Of a stretch of DNA of 15,954 bases, positions 13,150 to 15,954 are shown piece by piece. Position 1 is the stretch's first letter. Every line of letters starts with the position of its first letter. The position numbers and the translations under genes are program-made. The notes below the pieces were generated by a model. That model was not told where the DNA came from, made no database searches, and saw nothing but the letters and a program-made list of their open reading frames with translations. Source of the stretch: an uncultured Thermomicrobiales bacterium (lineage in GTDB: Bacteria > Chloroflexota > Chloroflexia > Thermomicrobiales > UBA6265); the NCBI GenBank assembly GCA_902806375.1, contig CADCWK010000413.1, forward strand, positions 1 through 15,954, given 5' to 3'.

Positions 13150-14145
13150 ATGGCGCAACGACTGGGTCTCGGAATCGACTACGGCGGCACCAAGATCCTC
13201 GCGGCGGTCGTGGATGTCGATACCGGGAAGGTGCTGGGCAGCGCCAAGAAGAAGTCTCGGGCGGTCGACTCGTCCGACGAGTTGCTCCGCCGGCTCTACG
13301 ACCTCGGTGACGCTGCGCTCCGTGACGCTGGGGTCGCCGCCGGCAGCGGAGCCGTCGCCGGGATCGGCGTGGGGATCGCGGGCCAGGTCGACGCCGAGCG
13401 CGGCATCCTGCTGGGTACGCCGAACCTCAGCCAGGCCACGGTCGACCTGCCGCTGGCGGACGCCCTGACGACACACTTCGGCGTGCCGACGGCACTGCGC
13501 AACGATGTCCAGATCGCGGCCTCCGGCGAGTTGCACTTCGGCGCCGGCGTCGGGGTCGACGATTTCCTGTGCTGCTTCGTCGGGACGGGGATCGGCGGCG
13601 CGATCGTCCGCGACGGCCAGCTCGTCACCGGGGCGACGGCGACCGCCGGTGAGATCGGACATCTCGTCATCCAGGCGGACGGCCGGCTCTGCGGCTGTGG
13701 TGGGCGGGGCCATCTGGAGGCCTACGCGTCCCGGACGGCCATCACCCGCTCCCTCCTCGGCGACCTCAAGCGTGGCCACACCTCGATCCTCTCCGAGCTG
13801 CTGTCGCCGTCGCCGGACGACGCACCGGGCGGGACGGCGATCCGGTCCGGGGTGCTGGCCAAGGCGGTGGCAGCCAACGACCCACTCGTGACGGAGACCA
13901 TCATCCAGGCCGGTCACTACCTCGGACTGGGTCTGGCGTCCGCGATCAACCTGCTCAACCCGACCCGGATCATCCTCGGCGGTGGTGTGATCGAGGCCGT
14001 CGACCGGCTGTTCGACGTCGCGAGCGCCCATGCCCGCCGGGAATCACTGCCCGTTCCTGGTCTCGGCGTGGACATCGTCAAGGCAAAACTGGGCGATAAC
14101 GCCGGGGTGATCGGCGCCGCGCTGATCGGCGTCCAGGCGGCCTGA
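13150..14145 (+). CDS. ROK-family sugar kinase, glucokinase-like
   Basis: The 331-residue product has the ATP-binding motif GIDYGGTKILAAV (residues 8-20), GVGIAGQVD (74-81), the catalytic Asp in RNDVQIAASGE (D119), GTGIGGAIV (145-153) and GEIGHLVIQ (168-175). The zinc region LCGCGGRGHLEAYAS follows. There is no N-terminal HTH, so it is a kinase rather than a ROK repressor. In the usual ROK zinc motif (His...CxCGxxGCxE) the third cysteine follows the last Gly. Here that position is His188, giving H171, C181, C183 and H188. A strong GGGAGG (13136-13141) lies 8 bases before ATG 13150. Glucose is the most likely substrate, but N-acetyl-hexosamines are possible. Confidence 0.9.
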   Translation: MAQRLGLGIDYGGTKILAAVVDVDTGKVLGSAKKKSRAVDSSDELLRRLYDLGDAALRDAGVAAGSGAVAGIGVGIAGQVDAERGILLGTPNLSQATVDLPLADALTTHFGVPTALRNDVQIAASGELHFGAGVGVDDFLCCFVGTGIGGAIVRDGQLVTGATATAGEIGHLVIQADGRLCGCGGRGHLEAYASRTAITRSLLGDLKRGHTSILSELLSPSPDDAPGGTAIRSGVLAKAVAANDPLVTETIIQAGHYLGLGLASAINLLNPTRIILGGGVIEAVDRLFDVASAHARRESLPVPGLGVDIVKAKLGDNAGVIGAALIGVQAA

Positions 14146-14158
14146 CGGCCAGCCCGGC

Positions 14159-14190
14159 CGGGGTCATCGGGCGGCGCGCCGAGGACCCCG
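14159..14190 (+). terminator. Possible weak hairpin terminator after the ROK gene
   Basis: CGGGGTC (14159-14165) pairs with GACCCCG (14184-14190) around a GC-rich interior that contains GGCGCGCC. It starts 14 bases after the ROK stop and abuts the next promoter's -10. There is no T tract. Confidence 0.3.
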
Positions 14191-14199
14191 TGCTAGAAT
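14191..14199 (+). promoter_or_regulatory. Extended -10 promoter element of the NYN-domain gene
   Basis: TGC-TAGAAT is the best -10 in the window (five of six matches to TATAAT, with the TGn extension). No obvious -35 is present. Transcription would begin near 14206 and produce a leader of about 160 bases. Confidence 0.6.
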
Positions 14200-14365
14200 C
14201 TGGGCAGGTGACAGGTCGATCCCCATCTTGTTGAACGTCTCGGCGTCGGTCTCCTCTTTGCTTCATCCCAATAGGACGCGGTCGGGACACGGACCGGAGA
14301 TACCGGTCAAACATGTGGTCGGTCCGGTCTCGTCCGGGCAGGTCGAAAGACGTACAGGTGAGTGT
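14200..14365 (+). promoter_or_regulatory. Structured 5' leader of the NYN-domain gene with alternative stems
   Basis: GACCGG (14292-14297) can pair with either of two copies of CCGGTC, at 14303-14308 (5-base loop) or at 14324-14329, so two hairpins are mutually exclusive. The first part of the leader (14228-14280) is less GC-rich and pyrimidine-rich. The frame of the downstream protein is open through this region from a TTG at 14228, so part could instead be coding. No known riboswitch family is recognised. Confidence 0.35.
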
Positions 14366-15667
14366 GTGGACAACCGATCCTCGACGAGCGGCGGAGCCGA
14401 TGGCCAGGACCGGCGGCCGCTGCAGCAGCGCCGCTATCCTCCCGCGCCGCCCCGAATCAACCGGCCAATGCGTCCCGGCGAAGGTCCGAACATTTCGTCC
14501 CAACCTGGCGCCGGGCCGAGTGGCTATAGCAATGAGGTCGCCGTCTTTGTCGATTTCGAAAATATCCGCTACTCGACGATCAACAGTTACGGGCGCGAAC
14601 CGGACCCGCTGGCCTGGCGCGACAAGGCGCTCAAGTACGGGCTGATGGGCGTCGCCCGGGCCTATGCCGACTTCGACCAGCATCCCGTCCAGGTCCGCCT
14701 GCGGCTGGATGTCGCCGGCTTCGAGGCCCAGCACTACCCTGCCAAGCGCTCGACGGACTCCAGCGGCCGCGAGAAGATCGAATCGCGCTCCGACCTGAAC
14801 TTTGCGATCGATATCATCAACACGGCCCTGACCCGGCCGGATATCCAGACGTTCCTGCTCTTCACGGGCGACAAGGATTTCATCCGCCTCGTGACCAGCC
14901 TGCGCAACCGGCTGGGCAAGCGGATCATCATCTGCGGCGTGCCGGGGTCGGTCAGCCCGGACCTCGTGGCGGCGGCCGGCGAGGAAGACCCTCTCCAGAT
15001 CGCGCAGTCGGCCGAGGTGGACGCCGACGTGATCCGGGCGATCGCGGCCTACATCGACCAGCTCCACGATGGCTTCGTCCCGACCCAGAGCCACATGAGC
15101 CGCACGCTCTGGCGCTTCCTGGACCGGATGATCCTGCCGTCCGAGCACATCGAGGCCAAGGTCATGGAGTTCCTCCGCAAGGGGGTCCTGACCAAGCGAC
15201 CGACGATCAACGGGCAGGGGCAGGAACTCGTCACGACGGAGTTGAACATCTCTCACCCGCTGGTCCAGCAGACGCTGGGGATCCCGCCGCTGGCCCCGGA
15301 TTACGGGCCGGAGGCCGAGTACGACGAGTACGCCGAGCCGCAGCCCGACGGCTACCCGGAAGATGCGTCCTACGGTCAGGACGCCTACCGGGCGGGCCCC
15401 CAGTACGCCAATCAGTACGGCGAGCCGCAGCGCCCCGATGCGGAACCCGCAAGCGTGGACGACGAGGCCGCGCCGTCGGCCTTCGCCGAAGCGCCGGGGT
15501 ACGAGGCCGATGCCCGGTACGACGACGATGACGGCGATGACGACGACGATTATGACGACGACGAGGTTGAGCCGGCGGACGGAAAGCCCGGGGAGACGTC
15601 CTACGCCGCTCAGGACGACCAGCACCAGCCTCCGGCCGATCTCCGCGTCGGCAACGAGATCAGGTAG
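14366..15667 (+). CDS. NYN-domain (PIN-like, LabA/DUF88-type) putative ribonuclease with winged-helix-like domain and acidic Tyr-rich tail
   Basis: With GTG 14366 the product is 433 residues. After a disordered N-terminus (1-55, Pro/Arg/Gly), the NYN fold covers about 57-205: EVAVFVDFENIRYS (D63), a central insert, SDLNFAIDI (D143, D149), TFLLFTGDKDFIRL (D169, D171) and KRIIICGVPGSVSPDL. These acidic residues match the metal-binding site of PIN/NYN nucleases. Residues about 218-305 (DADVIRAIAAYIDQLHDGF through KGVLTKRPT) look like a winged-helix domain. The tail (310-433) is rich in Tyr, Pro, Gly and acids, ending in a run of Asp (DDDDGDDDDDYDDDE, near 389-403). The start is uncertain: GTG 14315, ATG 14468 and TTG 14228 are in frame, and AGGTGA lies 4 bases before GTG 14366. 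Activity and targets are not known. Confidence 0.82.
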   Translation: MDNRSSTSGGADGQDRRPLQQRRYPPAPPRINRPMRPGEGPNISSQPGAGPSGYSNEVAVFVDFENIRYSTINSYGREPDPLAWRDKALKYGLMGVARAYADFDQHPVQVRLRLDVAGFEAQHYPAKRSTDSSGREKIESRSDLNFAIDIINTALTRPDIQTFLLFTGDKDFIRLVTSLRNRLGKRIIICGVPGSVSPDLVAAAGEEDPLQIAQSAEVDADVIRAIAAYIDQLHDGFVPTQSHMSRTLWRFLDRMILPSEHIEAKVMEFLRKGVLTKRPTINGQGQELVTTELNISHPLVQQTLGIPPLAPDYGPEAEYDEYAEPQPDGYPEDASYGQDAYRAGPQYANQYGEPQRPDAEPASVDDEAAPSAFAEAPGYEADARYDDDDGDDDDDYDDDEVEPADGKPGETSYAAQDDQHQPPADLRVGNEIR

Positions 15668-15686
15668 GTTCGTCCATCGTGACGCC

Positions 15687-15740
15687 CCGGACAAGACGAA
15701 CGCCCGCGCCGTCGACGGTGCGGGCGTTCGTCTTGTCCGG
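15687..15740 (+). terminator. Very long perfect hairpin after the NYN gene, probable terminator
   Basis: A 21-bp perfect stem (15687-15707 with 15720-15740) continues inward through a G-U pair and CCG/CGG to a TCGA loop, giving about 25 pairs. It begins 19 bases after the NYN stop and has no T tract. It would act in both directions if a converging gene lies beyond the window. Confidence 0.75.
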
Positions 15741-15954
15741 AGACTCATCCCGGTCGTGTCAGCTGTCGCCTCGTCCCGGCGGCACCGAGACGTCTGGCGG
15801 GCCTGGAAGCGGCACCCGTGGCCTCAACGGCCCGCGCCGATGGCGCGACGGCCAGACGACCCGCCCGCCCGGATCGCGCTCCGTGTCCCCGTGACGGGAA
15901 CCCGTTGCCGCCCGCCGAGTCCACCCGTGGATCGGCCGCCTGGTGACTGGGGCC
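15741..15954. other. Sequence to the window end with no supported gene
   Basis: These 214 bases hold only Arg/Pro/Gly-rich open frames without a recognisable motif. A frame on the minus strand is open to the window edge and could be the disordered end of a converging gene, which the preceding symmetrical hairpin would terminate. It cannot be decided from this window. Confidence 0.4.

Noticed and set aside
15518..15566. GAC/GAT repeat in the NYN gene as a non-coding microsatellite
   Set aside because: It stays in frame, encodes a continuous Asp-rich tail and is followed by coding sequence to the stop, so it is part of the protein.
14078..15748. 556-residue minus-strand open frame antisense to the NYN gene
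   Set aside because: It is a shadow of the NYN gene. Its valine-rich runs are the complement of the Asp-coding repeats, and its N-terminal part covers the terminator hairpin.
1..15954. Mobile elements, CRISPR arrays, toxin-antitoxin or defence islands, tRNA and rRNA genes
   Set aside because: I looked for transposase or integrase motifs, regularly spaced repeats and T-loop motifs (GGTTCGAATCC-like) and saw none.

Overview
The window is a GC-rich (roughly 68-70% by eye), compact bacterial chromosomal segment with almost entirely housekeeping content. The gene set fits a free-living Gram-positive-type or Chloroflexota-like bacterium: a HemC-HemD fusion followed by HemB, r-proteins L21, L27 and L31 with long low-complexity extensions, a B-box zinc-finger membrane protein, MurJ, AMP-forming acetyl-CoA synthetase, Ohr, a ROK kinase and a NYN-domain protein. 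Chloroflexota (Limnocylindria/Ellin6529-type) is my best guess, but this rests on gene flavour and composition and not on any search. I see no integrase, transposase, CRISPR array, tRNA, rRNA or plasmid gene.

Layout. (a) 1-2256, minus strand: hemC/hemD fusion and hemB (cut by the window edge), overlapping by ATGA, transcribed away from the r-protein genes. (b) 2257-2619: divergent promoter region. (c) 2620-4283, plus: rplU, rpmA, then rpmE with its own promoter and leader hairpin, closed by a classical intrinsic terminator. (d) 4493-6855, plus: zinc-finger membrane protein overlapping murJ by GTGA. (e) 7026-9745, minus: an Lrp/AsnC-family regulator followed by acs, convergent with murJ. (f) 9746-10266: divergent regulatory region with a perfect 15-bp inverted repeat in an AT-richer island. 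(g) 10267-15667, plus: secreted C39-family peptidase, beta-hydroxyacid dehydrogenase (GarR/GlxR-like), Ohr, ROK sugar kinase, and a NYN-domain putative nuclease with an acidic, Tyr-rich tail. Very long perfect hairpins follow the C39 gene and the NYN gene.

How the genes work together. HemC, HemD and HemB are consecutive tetrapyrrole enzymes (5-aminolevulinate to uroporphyrinogen III). L21, L27 and L31 are large-subunit proteins, and leader hairpins before rplU and rpmE suggest autoregulation. The Lrp-type regulator lies just upstream of acs and may control it and itself. The genes in (g) look like mostly independent units, each with its own ribosome binding site or promoter.

A recurrent feature is the addition of disordered or charged tails to conserved proteins: L21 N-terminus, L27 and L31 C-termini, MurJ N-terminus, Lrp C-terminus, NYN C-terminus. 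Recognisable promoters mostly follow a TGn-TAnnnT extended -10 pattern. I did not find a convincing new defence or mobile system. The best leads are the NYN/winged-helix/acidic-tail protein with its structured leader, the r-protein extensions and leaders, and the 15-bp operator-like palindrome.
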